NCBI GenBank assembly: GCA_954870475.1
Contig: OX940954.1
Location: forward strand, 19,129,664-19,193,663
Direction: 5' to 3'
Length of the DNA: 64,000 nt
Source of the DNA: Euphrasia confusa
Taxonomy: Eukaryota > Streptophyta > Magnoliopsida > Lamiales > Orobanchaceae
The notes beneath the pieces are model-generated. The model made no database searches, had not been told where the DNA came from, and saw only the letters and a program-made list of their open reading frames with translations. Shown here one piece after another: positions 10,923-21,252 of the stretch (position 1 is the stretch's first letter; every line of letters begins with the position of its first letter). A program made the position numbers and the translations under genes.

Positions 10923-11809
10923 TGTTGGAGTTGTGTACTTAATGTCTAGATTTAAGTAACGGTAAACTCCCGGTCATAGCATTTAATCTATTAAATTAAT
11001 AAACAATTGTTTGCGTTTAATTATTGTTAATTAAATATATGCAAAATATAGTCCTAGATTCTATACGTTGTAGTTAGTATGGTGTGCGACGTCACACATA
11101 AGATCATACTATCGGTTACTCGTATTTAATCAAACAGTTGCTCACGACCTAGATGGACACGGACCAATCCATCGGTATAGTCGTTGTGTGAGAGAGAAAA
11201 TAATTTGTCTTAATTATTTTATCACACTTGTACACTTGGTGTATTGAGCGGATCGTTGAGATTTATCGATTAGGATTGCCGGCGATAATCGATTCAAGTC
11301 TCAGAGTATTTTATTCTTAATCCCCGATACTATTGCGGGTGTGTATATTTAATATAAGTGACTTTGATTTTCCAAAGGAATTAACCGATTTAATTATTGG
11401 GTTAATTACCGGTTAAATTGGGTCACTATATTTTATATATGACATGCCGTGAATACTTGACGGGAAAGTGTATCCCGTAAGGGTTGATAATATCCCCGAG
11501 ATGAGTTCATAAGGAATTATTGTGTAAACCTCATGAGTGGATTCGTTCCGCACAATAATTAAGGTTGAATGGTACTAGTCTCGGATTCAAGAGATGAATA
11601 AATTAATTAGCAATAAATTAATTTTATTCATGGATATTTAAATCTTAAATACACGGAATAAATAATACTACCGGAGAAATATTATTTGATATAATATGGT
11701 TTAATATTGGGAGTGCAATTAATTTATATAGTGGAAAATAAATTAATTAATATTGATAAGGATTAATGGACTTGAGCATTGGGCTCAATTTAATCTTCAA
11801 TATTGGAAG
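10923..11809 (+). repeat. 3' LTR of element A, first part
   Basis: Starts TGTTGGAGTTGTG and follows the 5' LTR with only scattered substitutions. It lacks the MITE. It is interrupted after GGAAG at 11805-11809 by element B, at the middle of the short palindrome AATATTGG-AAGC-CCAATATT. Confidence 0.9.
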
Positions 11810-12362
11810 TGTTGAGTGTGGAGGCTAAATTCACGCCGAGGAGACGAGGAGATGATCCAGGCCAAAACGGCGACCGCTGTTTATGTACCAGCGGTCGCGG
11901 GAGTTCATCAGCGGGCGCTGAAATGGTTCAGCGGGCGCTGAAATCGGAGAAAAACGGGTCTGAGGGTCTGCATGTTTTTGGGCCTTTTGGCGGGCGCCAA
12001 AAGACATTCGGCGAGCGCCGTTTAGCGGCAGCGGGCGCTGCCCTGTAAACAGCGGTCGCTGTTTACAGATTTCTGGCAGCGCGGAATTACTTGTCCCCCA
12101 AGTTTTGTCCCCTTTTTAAACCCTATGTGCGTGAATAATAGGGTTAACACCTCCAGAACTAGAATTGAGATTATAGCTATTACGAGTCTTGTAATTACGT
12201 TCTATAATTGTTCTAGTAAATTATTGCAGCGGCAAAAGTGGACGTAGCCCTCGTTAACGGGTGAACCACTATAAATCTCGTGTCTCTTTTATTCCGTATT
12301 TTTCGTTCTTGCTTGTTCGTATTGCTTTTCAAGAGGGGAATTTGGTCGCGAATTTCCCAACA
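11810..12362 (+). repeat. 5' LTR of element B
   Basis: 553 bp, TGTTGAGTG...CCCAACA. The U3 part contains palindromes built on GCGNNCGC: 11870-11898 (10-bp stem), 11984-12003 (CTTTTGGCG-GG-CGCCAAAAG), 12027-12042, and 12044-12067 (11-bp stem around GT), plus two AGCGGGCGCT copies. The TATA-like site near 12109 reads CTTTTTAAACC, whereas the 3' LTR has CTATTTAAACC. Confidence 0.95.
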
Positions 12363-12364
12363 AC

Positions 12365-12376
12365 TGGTATCAGAGC
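12365..12376 (+). other. Primer binding site of element B (tRNA-iMet)
   Basis: TGGTATCAGAGC two bases after the LTR. Confidence 0.95.
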
Positions 12377-12405
12377 GCTAGGGTTATAGCGATCGGGGAA
12401 AAGCG

Positions 12406-15400
12406 ATGACGGACACCACCACCTCGTTCGGGGTTACGAAATTTGACGGGAATAACTATGGGCACTGGAAGATGCAGATCGAGGACTACCTTTATGGGAA
12501 AAAGCTCGGAATTCCTTTGAAGGGTAGACTGGAGAAGATCAAGGATGACGAGGAATGGGAAAGCCTCGACAGGCAGGTGTTGGGATTGATACGTTTGTCC
12601 TTGGCTTCAAACGTGTCATTCAACGTGCGCTCAATTACCACAACCAAGGATTTGATGGCTGCCCTATCAAACATGTACGAGCAACCTTCAGCGAACAACA
12701 AGGTGTATCTCATGAAGCAGTTGTTCAACCTGAAGATGTCGGACAATGCAAACGCAGCCAACCACATAAACGAGCTGAATTCCATCTTGGATAAATTGAA
12801 AGGAGTCGGGGTGAATTTCGATGATGAAATTTACGCCTTGATCCTACTTGCGTCTTTGCCGGATAGTTGGGAGCCCATGCGGGCAGCTGTTAGCAACTCT
12901 ATGGGGAAGGAGAATCTGCAGTTCTCCGAAGTTAGAGATAAGATCCTAGCCGAGGAAATCCGGAGAAAGGATTTCAAGGGAAAACCTTCCAGTTCAGCCT
13001 TGAGTGTGGAGAACCGGGGGAGAAACTCGGGTAGGAATGCTAACAGGAACAGAGGGAGATCCAAGTCTAGGAGTGGAAGAGATAGCTCGAAGTCCGAGGA
13101 TAATGAGTGTTGGAATTGTGGGAAGACGGGGCACTTCAAGAGGGATTGTCGCTCTCGGGGGAAGAGTGACAACAAGAAGAAGGGAACCGCCAATGCGGTA
13201 ACACAAGAGGATGACGACGATGGGGACGTCCTTCTCTGTTCGGTCGACTCACCGATCGATTCCTGGGTGCTGGACTCAGGGGCTTCTTTCCATACTACTG
13301 CACAGCGAGAGGTAATGTTGAATTACGTCTCGGGTGATTATGGAAAGGTATTTCTTGCAGATGACGAGCCACTCGATGTAGTCGGGATGGGAGATATCAA
13401 CCTAAAGATGTCAAATGGGCAAACTTGGAAGATTTCCAAGGTCAGACATGTGCCAGGGTTGAAGAGGAACCTAATTTCGGTGGGCCAGCTTGATAGTGAT
13501 GGTCACCGGGTGTCATTTGGAGATGGGTCGTGGAAAGTTTCGAGGAACGCCATGACCATAGCTCGAGGTCATAAGACGGGCACACTTTACATGACGACGA
13601 GCGTGAGGGACTCGGCTGGTGTTGTTGATAACACCAAGAAGACCGAGCTATGGCATTGCAGGCTGGGGCACATGAGTGAGAAGGGGATGAAGATCATGGC
13701 AAAGAACGAGCTGCTGCCCGAACTCAAGGCGATTGAGTCTCACGTGTGCGAGAGCTGCATTCTTGGAAAGCAGAAACGAGTGAGTTTTTCCAAAGATGGA
13801 AGGGAGCCCAAGGCGGAGAAGCTGGAATTAGTACACACGGATGTTTGGGGTCCAGCTCCCGTCGCCTCACTCGGAGGATCACTCTATTATGTCACCTTCA
13901 TCGATGACTCCACAAGGAAGGTATGGGTGTACTTCATGAAAAATAAGAGTGACGTGTTCTCTGTTTTCAAGAAATGGAAAGCCGAGGTTGAGAATGAAAC
14001 AAATCTCAAGGTGAAGTGTTTGAGGTCCGACAACGGTGGTGAGTACGTTGACGCCGACTTCAAACAGTTTTGTGTCGAGAGTGGGATCAAGATGATGAAG
14101 ACTATTCCGGGGACCCCACAACAGAACGGAATAGCGGAGCGAATGAACAGGACGCTAAATGAGAAGGCCCGGAGTATGCGGTTACATTCGGGGATGCCAA
14201 AAATGTTTTGGGCATATGCCATCGACATGGCAGCTCATTTGATCAACAGAGCACCGTCGGTTCCTTTGGAATATCGGATTCCTGAGGAGGTTTGGAGTGG
14301 GAAGAAGCTGAATCTGTCCTACTTGAGGGTGTTCGGGTGTCTGGCGTATGTCCATATCGACGAAGCTGCTCGTAGCAAGCTTGATCCTAAATCCAAGAAG
14401 TGCTTCTTTCTTGGATATGGCGGCACGGAATTCGGGTACCGATTTTGGGATGCCGAAAATCATAAGGTGATCCGAAGCAGAAATGTAATCTTCAACGAGG
14501 CAGTCTTGTATAAGGGTAAAGACGAGGTTGTTGAAGAAGGCGTTGATCCAGTGGGAGAAACGGAGGAGGTTCCGGTGAAGGTCGTGGAGACCGAGGAGAT
14601 TGAGGAGGGAAACACGAGCAGCGAGGATGAGCAAGATGAGAATGCTCATCCCAACATCGATCCAGTCACACCGAAGCCGTGGAGGTCGACTAGGGTAAGA
14701 AGACCTCCCCATAAATTTTCACCTTCCCTTAACTATATCTTGCTGACTGATAGGGGTGAGCCGGAGAGCTACACCGAGGCTATACAAGCGAGGGATTCGA
14801 TCAAGTGGGAGTCTGCCATGAAAGAAGAGATGAGCTCATTGATATCGAATCAGACTTGGGAACTAGCCGAGCTTCCGAAGGAGAAGAAGGCCTTGCACAA
14901 TAAATGGGTCTTCCGGGCAAAGGAAGAACACGACGGGAGCGTTCGGTACAAGGCAAGATTAGTGGTGAAAGGATTCCAGCAGAAAGAAGGGATCGACTAC
15001 ACGGAGATCTTCGCTCCGGTAGTCAAGATGGTAACCATCCGGGTGGTGCTTAGCTTGGTGGCAAAGGAGAACTTACATCTTCAGCAAATGGATGTAAAGA
15101 CCGCATTTCTTCACGGAGATCTAGATGAAGAAATCTACATGAAGCAACCGGAGGGTTTTGAAGTCCGAGGCAAGGAGAAGCTGGTGTGTAAGCTTCAAAA
15201 GAGTTTGTATGGGTTGAAGCAAGCTCCTAGGCAGTGGTACAAGAAGTTCGACATGTTCATGAAGCGAGTCGAGTTCACGCGGTGCGAGGCGGACCACTGC
15301 TGCTACTTCAAGAAAATCGGAGGTACCTACATAATTTTGCTTCTTTATGTAGATGATATGCTGATAGTCGGGGCGAGTTTGGCGGAGATCGACAAGCTCA

Positions 15401-16302
15401 AGAAGAGTCTATCGAGGGAGTTCTCTATGAAGGATTTGGGTGCTGCCAAACAAATCCTGGGGATGAGAATTACGAGGAGCAAGGATGGTCTTGAGTTGTC
15501 TCAAGAGGAGTACCTGAAGAAGGTATTGGCGAGGTTTAGCATGGAGGATGCGAAACCCGTGAGCACCCCTTTGGCTAGTCACTTCCGTCTGTCAAAGGAG
15601 GACTCGCCGACGAGCGAGAAAGAGATGGAGCATATGGATAAGGTCCCTTACGCCTCTGCGATTGGGAGCCTTATGTATGCCATGGTGTGCACAAGGCCTG
15701 ACATTGCCCATGCAGTGGGAGTGGTCAGTCGGTTTATGAGCAACCCGGGGAAGCAACATTGGGAAGCCGTGAAGTGGATCTTTCGATACTTGAGGGGGAC
15801 TTCCGATTTTGCTTTGAGGTTCCGAAAATCAGATGTGGGGTTACTCGGGTTCGTGGACGCGGATAACGGAGGAGATGTGGATAGTAGGAAGAGCACTACT
15901 GGGTACGTGTACACTTTCGGGGGTACCGCGATTAGCTGGGTGTCGAGGTTGCAGAAGATAGTAGCACTATCGAGTTGCGAGGCGGAGTACGTCGCTGTGA
16001 CGGAAGCCGCGAAGGAGATGATGTGGCTACAAGCTTTCTTGCTAGAGTTGAGACAAGACCACTCGGGGAGTGTCTTGTATTGCGACAGTCAGAGCGCCAT
16101 TCACTTGGCAAAGAATCCCGTGTACCATGCTCGAACGAAGCATATCCAGCTGAGATATCACTTCATTCGATCGGCCTTGGAGGAAGGCATTTTGGTGTTG
16201 GAGAAGATTCTTGGGAGTAAGAATCCGGCCGACATGTTTACGAAGGTGGTGCCGTGCGAGAAGTTGAGGTTGTGTTCAACCTCGGTTGGTCTTCTGGGAT
16301 GA
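12406..16302 (+). CDS. Intact copia gag-pol polyprotein of element B
   Basis: A single 1298-codon frame, close to the usual 1300-1330 residues of Tnt1-type polyproteins. It starts at the first ATG after the primer site. In order: gag (UBN2-like, residues 1-230), CCHC zinc knuckle CWNCGKTGHFKRDC (235-248), and aspartic protease DSGAS (290-294). Then come the GAG-pre-integrase HHCC domain starting with LWHCRLGH (about 415), and the integrase core with D479, D542 and E578, the exact DD35E spacing. Next are reverse transcriptase with MDVKTAFLHGDLDE and YVDDM (981-985), and RNase H with ISWVSRLQKIVALSSCEAEY, ending TKHIQLRYHFIR. All catalytic residues seen are present and there are no internal stops. 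The product would assemble into virus-like particles, copy element RNA and integrate the cDNA. Confidence 0.95.
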   Translation: MTDTTTSFGVTKFDGNNYGHWKMQIEDYLYGKKLGIPLKGRLEKIKDDEEWESLDRQVLGLIRLSLASNVSFNVRSITTTKDLMAALSNMYEQPSANNKVYLMKQLFNLKMSDNANAANHINELNSILDKLKGVGVNFDDEIYALILLASLPDSWEPMRAAVSNSMGKENLQFSEVRDKILAEEIRRKDFKGKPSSSALSVENRGRNSGRNANRNRGRSKSRSGRDSSKSEDNECWNCGKTGHFKRDCRSRGKSDNKKKGTANAVTQEDDDDGDVLLCSVDSPIDSWVLDSGASFHTTAQREVMLNYVSGDYGKVFLADDEPLDVVGMGDINLKMSNGQTWKISKVRHVPGLKRNLISVGQLDSDGHRVSFGDGSWKVSRNAMTIARGHKTGTLYMTTSVRDSAGVVDNTKKTELWHCRLGHMSEKGMKIMAKNELLPELKAIESHVCESCILGKQKRVSFSKDGREPKAEKLELVHTDVWGPAPVASLGGSLYYVTFIDDSTRKVWVYFMKNKSDVFSVFKKWKAEVENETNLKVKCLRSDNGGEYVDADFKQFCVESGIKMMKTIPGTPQQNGIAERMNRTLNEKARSMRLHSGMPKMFWAYAIDMAAHLINRAPSVPLEYRIPEEVWSGKKLNLSYLRVFGCLAYVHIDEAARSKLDPKSKKCFFLGYGGTEFGYRFWDAENHKVIRSRNVIFNEAVLYKGKDEVVEEGVDPVGETEEVPVKVVETEEIEEGNTSSEDEQDENAHPNIDPVTPKPWRSTRVRRPPHKFSPSLNYILLTDRGEPESYTEAIQARDSIKWESAMKEEMSSLISNQTWELAELPKEKKALHNKWVFRAKEEHDGSVRYKARLVVKGFQQKEGIDYTEIFAPVVKMVTIRVVLSLVAKENLHLQQMDVKTAFLHGDLDEEIYMKQPEGFEVRGKEKLVCKLQKSLYGLKQAPRQWYKKFDMFMKRVEFTRCEADHCCYFKKIGGTYIILLLYVDDMLIVGASLAEIDKLKKSLSREFSMKDLGAAKQILGMRITRSKDGLELSQEEYLKKVLARFSMEDAKPVSTPLASHFRLSKEDSPTSEKEMEHMDKVPYASAIGSLMYAMVCTRPDIAHAVGVVSRFMSNPGKQHWEAVKWIFRYLRGTSDFALRFRKSDVGLLGFVDADNGGDVDSRKSTTGYVYTFGGTAISWVSRLQKIVALSSCEAEYVAVTEAAKEMMWLQAFLLELRQDHSGSVLYCDSQSAIHLAKNPVYHARTKHIQLRYHFIRSALEEGILVLEKILGSKNPADMFTKVVPCEKLRLCSTSVGLLG

Positions 16303-16357
16303 GGACCGGGGACGCCGCTGCAATGGGAAGAGAAGATAGGGGTCGTGAATTAGCTCC

Positions 16358-16368
16358 AAGTGGGAGAT
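16358..16368 (+). other. Polypurine tract of element B
   Basis: AAGTGGGAGAT immediately before the 3' LTR; primes plus-strand synthesis. The sequence is the same as in family A/C/D. Confidence 0.9.
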
Positions 16369-16921
16369 TGTTGAGTGTGGAGGCTAAATTCACGCCGAGG
16401 AGACGAGGAGATGATCCAGGCCAAAACGGCGACCGCTGTTTATGTACCAGCGGTCGCGGGAGTTCATCAGCGGGCGCTGAAATGGTTCAGCGGGCGCTGA
16501 AATCGGAGAAAAACGGGTCTGAGGGTCTGCATGTTTTTGGGCCTTTTGGCGGGCGCCAAAAGACATTCGGCGAGCGCCGTTTAGCGGCAGCGGGCGCTGC
16601 CCTGTAAACAGCGGTCGCTGTTTACAGATTTCTGGCAGCGCGGAATTACTTGTCCCCCAAGTTTTGTCCCCTATTTAAACCCTATGTGCGTGAATAATAG
16701 GGTTAACACCTCCAGAACTAGAATTGAGATTATAGCTATTACGAGTCTTGTAATTACGTTCTATAATTGTTCTAGTAAATTATTGCAGCGGCAAAAGTGG
16801 ACGTAGCCCTCGTTAACGGGTGAACCACTATAAATCTCGTGTCTCTTTTATTCCGTATTTTTCGTTCTTGCTTGTTCGTATTGCTTTTCAAGAGGGGAAT
16901 TTGGTCGCGAATTTCCCAACA
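16369..16921 (+). repeat. 3' LTR of element B
   Basis: 553 bp, same length as the 5' copy, with one difference seen by eye (A in CTATTTAAACC near 16671). Followed by the target duplication GGAAG. Confidence 0.95.
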
Positions 16922-16926
16922 GGAAG

Positions 16927-17292
16927 CCCAATATTCCACCTCCTTTAGATCCCCTACGTAGCCTATAAAAGCACTACATGGCCTTCATAAATCATAAGAC
17001 AAGAATATCAATACTTGATTGTTCTAGAGAGTTGAAGGAGATCCATAGGAGTTCGATAGATCGTCACCCACCCGACGTTCGAACGGAGTGCAAGGAATAC
17101 GTGGGAAGATCGTAAGGTCATCATCTTGATTTCGTTTCTCCGCACAACGAATCGAAAGGTAAAATCATAAACTCCCTTCTATGATTTTATGTGATTTAAT
17201 TGTAATACGTATATGAACACACGATCCGGGAGAACGTCGAGACCGGGATACGGGGATCACGCGATCCCCGTCGGGATCGAGAGGGGCGGCCG
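16927..17292 (+). repeat. 3' LTR of element A, second part, truncated
   Basis: Resumes CCCAATATTCC exactly where 11809 left off and carries the TATA box TATAAAA near 16970. It stops at 17292 within the segment that reads GGGCGGCCGA in the 5' LTR. The last roughly 500 bp of LTR, including the hairpin array, and the remainder of the surrounding gypsy element are absent. A deletion or illegitimate recombination must have joined this point to the F-box region. Confidence 0.85.
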
Positions 17293-18099
17293 ATGTGCAG
17301 GTCAATGTTAATATGTTATTATTACCCAAATGAATATAAACATTACATTTTGTACAGTAGTTAACAATACGTAACACTAGTTTATAGCTCATGGTCGGGC
17401 TCTTTATCTCGTTGTCCCAATAAATTTGCTCTTCTTTGCAAACCTATGGATCAGGAAGATATAATCTCAAAATTCCTCAATGGCCTAGAGACGATCCTAA
17501 TAATTGATCTTAATAATTATTTAAAAACATGATGAAATACAAGATAATATTTTTCACACTTCTTTATGTAATTTACAAAAGAAGTATGATTATCCATCCA
17601 GACAAATATACAAAAAGATACTTTTCTCAAAAAACTTCTACTATTAGAAAAAGGAATTATCACCTCAAAAAACTTGGAGTCTCATTCATTCCTCAGTCTC
17701 TCGTTCAAGATTTAAGATGTACCATTTCCTTTTCTTTTCTTTTTCATTTTTAATTTTTTTTTGTGTTTTTAGTTTTATTTTTTTCGGATAAAAATAGTTG
17801 ACGTGGATTAAGAATTGTGTGTGCAATTTTTAAGAGTAAGTGTTTTTTTTTTTGGGATCAATGTTGACCGGTAATTTTTTTTGTTTACTGAATTTTGTGA
17901 TCTTGTTGATTTTTTCATTTACGGACTCAGTTCGTTTTGTTGTTTTTGTGATTTCAATGGTTTCTTATTTTTGTGATTAGGGCATCAAAAGTTCCGTAGT
18001 TATAAGTTGTTGTTTTTTTAAATCTAACTCTGATAATTCTCTGTTTCTAGTAATGTTTGACTATTTAAATTACCGAACAATTTTACGAAACCGACAACA
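17293..18099 (+). other. Upstream flank of F-box pseudogene 2; no gene seen
   Basis: AT-rich, no credible coding frame. It may be the former promoter and 5' untranslated region of the F-box gene downstream, judging by the position just before the first recognisable codons. No repeat boundary was recognised apart from the truncated LTR at its left edge. Confidence 0.4.
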
Positions 18100-19960
18100 A
18101 TGGATCATGGCCGAAGAGCTGCAAATGTGATCAATTTCTTATCGCAACATTTTCCTTTACATCATGAGTTTCTTAGATGATCCGGTTGATGTGGTTTGCG
18201 CAGGGTTCGTCTCAAAGTTTTGGCGCGATTTAGTAATGGCCCCAACTTTGGAAAAAAAATATTGTATACGTCTTTTTAATCTGTCAACTTAATAATGTCT
18301 TTGCTTATTTGTCGTGACTTTAAGGCACAACGTCAAAACTTAGGTCATCATTGTCGCGTGGTGTTTTTCAGAATTATAACTAATGCTAGTAATAACTAAT
18401 GCTTTCGTCGTTAACTATTTAGCAATGAGGATTTGGTATTCAAATTCTTTGTTTTGTTATGCCATCGTATGTTATTCATAACACCTGAAATCCCGACGTT
18501 CACAATAATGGTAGTCTGTTAGGATATTGCTCAACGCACATTAAAGTCTTCCATATGTCGATATTTATGTCCATATTTTTTTCCCTATTTGTAACCTATA
18601 AATGTTATTTGATTGTTTGGACATTGTAGCGAGTCTTGTATTCACGAATTATCACATTATACAATTACAGTGGATTACAAAATGCGCGTGCATGTTCTGA
18701 TTATATTATACGCATATGCACTTTTTCTTAATCTATTAAAGCATTTTTATGAAGACTTAAGAAAGTTATTGTTGGAAGTAAACTATGTTACTTGCCTATG
18801 AAAGAACGTGTAAAATATTTGTTTCTATATTTCATCAAGATTCTTATTTGATCACATATTAAGTTAATTATTATATTCTGATTGAATTGATAGGCTTCAC
18901 CAACTCTATATTAAACGACGTCAAATTTTGGCTCGCTTAGAATTTATGTAAATTTTGTAGATGTCCGTCAAAGAATTAGATAAATAAGAGTTTACTTATT
19001 GAACGAACAGAATCATGAAATTCCTTTGTTACTATTTTGGTCTGTAAATACAAAGTATTTTTAATGTGCGATTTTTGCTTAGTTATTAAAATACTGTTAA
19101 AACATTTCTGGAATCTAAATTACCCTATTCGTTTCAAATAAAATCTTTCTCTTGTTATAAGTAGAAAATAATTGATCTAATATTCTTGGTCATGACATCA
19201 TTTCCTTTTCAGTGATCACAAATGGGAGATTCTCGGGAAGGACCACACAATTTATGCATCCCTACACTCGGTAATCACGAAAGTAATTGTGTAGAAGAGG
19301 AGGTGCATAAATGATGCATTTAGTGCGTCGAGCACCATAATACTCTGACCCCAACAGACACGTTTTGGTCTAGAACTCCATATTTTGATCAAGTAAAGGA
19401 GACAGTGATCCTGCGATGCCTGAGACGTTGGTGTACAAGCTAAAAACTAGTATTTGTCTTATTAATGATATTGGAATTCAACCATTGAAAGGTAGTTAGT
19501 TGCGCAAAATATATCACGAAATTGAAAAACACTATAAATTTGGGTTTCATTTTTGTCATAATCTAAACATTTTTATTTCAACATGTTTGCTATATATTCA
19601 GCTTTTTTCGAGCCTTGTAAACTCATATACTCAACGAAATCCGTAAGATTCTGATTGGGTCACCTGAAACCCCTAAGTGAGATCTTTGGTGAAGTTGGAG
19701 ATATTCCGTTGCCCGAACCTGCTGATGACAAGTTTCGATGGACCTACACTTCACCTGAGTTTCCTATGATGCAGGTCTTTCACTAATCTTGTGTCTCGCT
19801 TTTTATCAAAAACTCCACTCATTTTCGAACATATCTTGTCATTTTTTTTAAATAGGAGAATCACATGAAGGAATTTGAGCTACCGAAACACGTCCTATGC
19901 ATCGACGGGTATTTACAGGTTGAGCTGATGGGTAGGGTCTAGAGACGGGAGACGGATGAT
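18100..19960 (+). pseudogene. F-box protein (At4g00755-like) pseudogene, copy 2
   Basis: The first codons read MDHGRRAANVINFLS, then a frameshift leads into the F-box core DDPVDVVCAGFVSKFWRDL (about 18173-18230). After an intron-like gap, the segment at 18735-19440 parallels copy 1 and encodes WEILGKDHTIYASLHSVITK followed by stops; about 130 bp of exon are missing. The C-terminal part survives at 19688-19783 (PEPADDKFRWTYTSPEFPM) and 19857-19939 (LPKHVLCIDGYLQVELMG). From memory this order matches At4g00755-like F-box proteins of SCF ubiquitin ligases. Frameshifts and deletions mean no product is expected. Confidence 0.7.
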
Positions 19961-20085
19961 TTATCTTTAATGTGGTCATTTAGTTACTATTAATACAAGT
20001 ATTTCTTTTTTTAATATATTAATTGCATAATATATAATTGAGATTTTGCACCGTGAGTTATATATTAATTGCATAATATATAATT

Positions 20086-21252
20086 GAGAATTCCAAATGG
20101 AATAATACTCTATAAAATAAAATATGTATGGTGTAATGAATCAAACATAGGGGAGTACCCTATTTTACATACCTTTCTACTATTTTATTATGGAAAAATA
20201 ATAAAATAATAATAATATAATTATATTATTATTATTATAATTATTATAGTCATAAGTTACATTTTGAATTTTAAATAATGAAATAATGGTCATTATGTGA
20301 TATTAATGTGGTGATTGAATGCTAGATGTTACGATTGTGGTCAAACGGTCTAGATTCAACGAACCTTCGATTCCAACATTCTTTATATAAGAGCATTCGA
20401 TTAGTATGTAAAAGCACACGAAGAGAATCGAGAAGCACTCGAAAATACTAAAAGAGAAACGAGAAAGAATGAAATTGTTTGAGAAAAATACAGACACATA
20501 CCGAGCAATCGCTTTTGTCTTTCTTTTGTTTACCCCGTTTTTTTCCCTCCAGTGATATTTTTCAGGCAAAATCTCAGTTCGCCGAAAGCAAATGTTTTGC
20601 TTTGTAATCGTTGTATCCTGGGAAACAATCGTACCCGTAGATGAAAATTTTGTTTTAAGGAAATCGTGAATACACGACTCGTTAAGGAGATCGAGCGGAG
20701 TACAGAAAGGGAATGGTGGTCTGCGAAAGCCCTAGTCGGCACTCTCTATTTCCAACGATTTTGTACCCAGCGAGGCTGCTAATCTTGGGGATTTGGTTGA
20801 TACTTGATAGCGGTGGAAGAGGAATCGTGAAAATCATGGTTCCTAAATTTCTGGAGTATGAAATCGAAGAGATTGAGAAACGGAACCGACGGAAGAAGTC
20901 AACCAATATTAGCGTTATTGCCTGCTGACTGTTGAGTGGAATGGGTGGGCTGACCCTTGACATTCATGGGCTGGGCCTCTATACCTTTTAGCGAGCTTAC
21001 TGAACATGCTCGCGAGGCTCGTGTACTCGTTCGTTAAACTCGTTATTATTAACGAGCTGAAACAGCTGTTCGGCTTAGTTCGTTAACTTACGAGCTCGAG
21101 TAGATACGAGTCGAGTAGCCGAGCGCTCATTAAGCTCGCGAGCAACGAGCTTTTCGTCTAGCCCTATACACGAGCCTCAATTTATTCGAATTTTCTTTTC
21201 TTCCATCTTCTTGTAATGGATACACACACCCCTATATACAAAAGATACTACA
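20086..21252 (+). repeat. 5' LTR of H, 5'-truncated
   Basis: Matches 26221-27676 from GAGAATTCCAAATGG onward, including the TATA-like TTTATATAAGAGC near 20380 and the end AAAAGATACTACA. Interrupted by a 488-bp insertion at 20678-21165. The short stretch 19961-20085 just upstream holds a direct duplication of a 28-bp AT-rich segment. Confidence 0.65.
20678..21165. mobile_element. 488-bp insertion with 8-bp duplication in 5' LTR of H
   Basis: Absent from the 3' LTR of H. Flanked by perfect 8-bp repeats ATACACGA at 20670-20677 and 21166-21173, which suggests a hAT-like element. The right end, ACGAGCTTTTCGTCTAGCCCT read in reverse, begins AGGGCTAGACGAAAAGCTCG, a hAT-MITE-like end. The left end CTCGTTAAGGAG does not pair with it, so terminal inverted repeats are not established. 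The right half is rich in GAGCTCG-type motifs. Confidence 0.55.

Larger units (their letters stand above)
11810..16921 (+). mobile_element. Complete young Ty1/copia element B
   Basis: A 5112-bp element with two 553-bp LTRs, primer site, one intact gag-pol reading frame and polypurine tract. It is flanked by a 5-bp target duplication GGAAG (11805-11809 and 16922-16926). The two LTRs differ at one position that I could see (T in the 5' copy, A in the 3' copy, inside a TATA-like motif), so the insertion is recent. By architecture and protein similarity it is a Tnt1/Tork-like copia. It may be autonomous. Confidence 0.95.
3348..17292 (+). mobile_element. Copia element A (family A/C/D), degenerate, hosting element B and a MITE
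   Basis: The 5' LTR starts with TGTTGGAGTTGTG, the same start as the LTRs of D, and a second LTR starts at 10923 after a purine tract. The five bases before A are ATAAG; the matching copy cannot be found because the 3' LTR is truncated at 17292. The internal region has a methionine primer site, a roughly 2.1 kb leader, a gag remnant and a heavily broken pol. Long LTRs plus a long leader recall the BARE/Angela architecture, but lineage assignment is only inference. Element B and a hAT-like MITE inserted later. Confidence 0.85.

Noticed and set aside
17529..17753. 74-codon frame upstream of the F-box pseudogene
   Set aside because: AT-rich, no domain, not conserved; better explained as promoter or leader sequence.
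20682..20963. Possible small gene inside the insertion in the LTR of H
   Set aside because: Short frames on both strands, no recognisable motif, flanked by transposon sequence.
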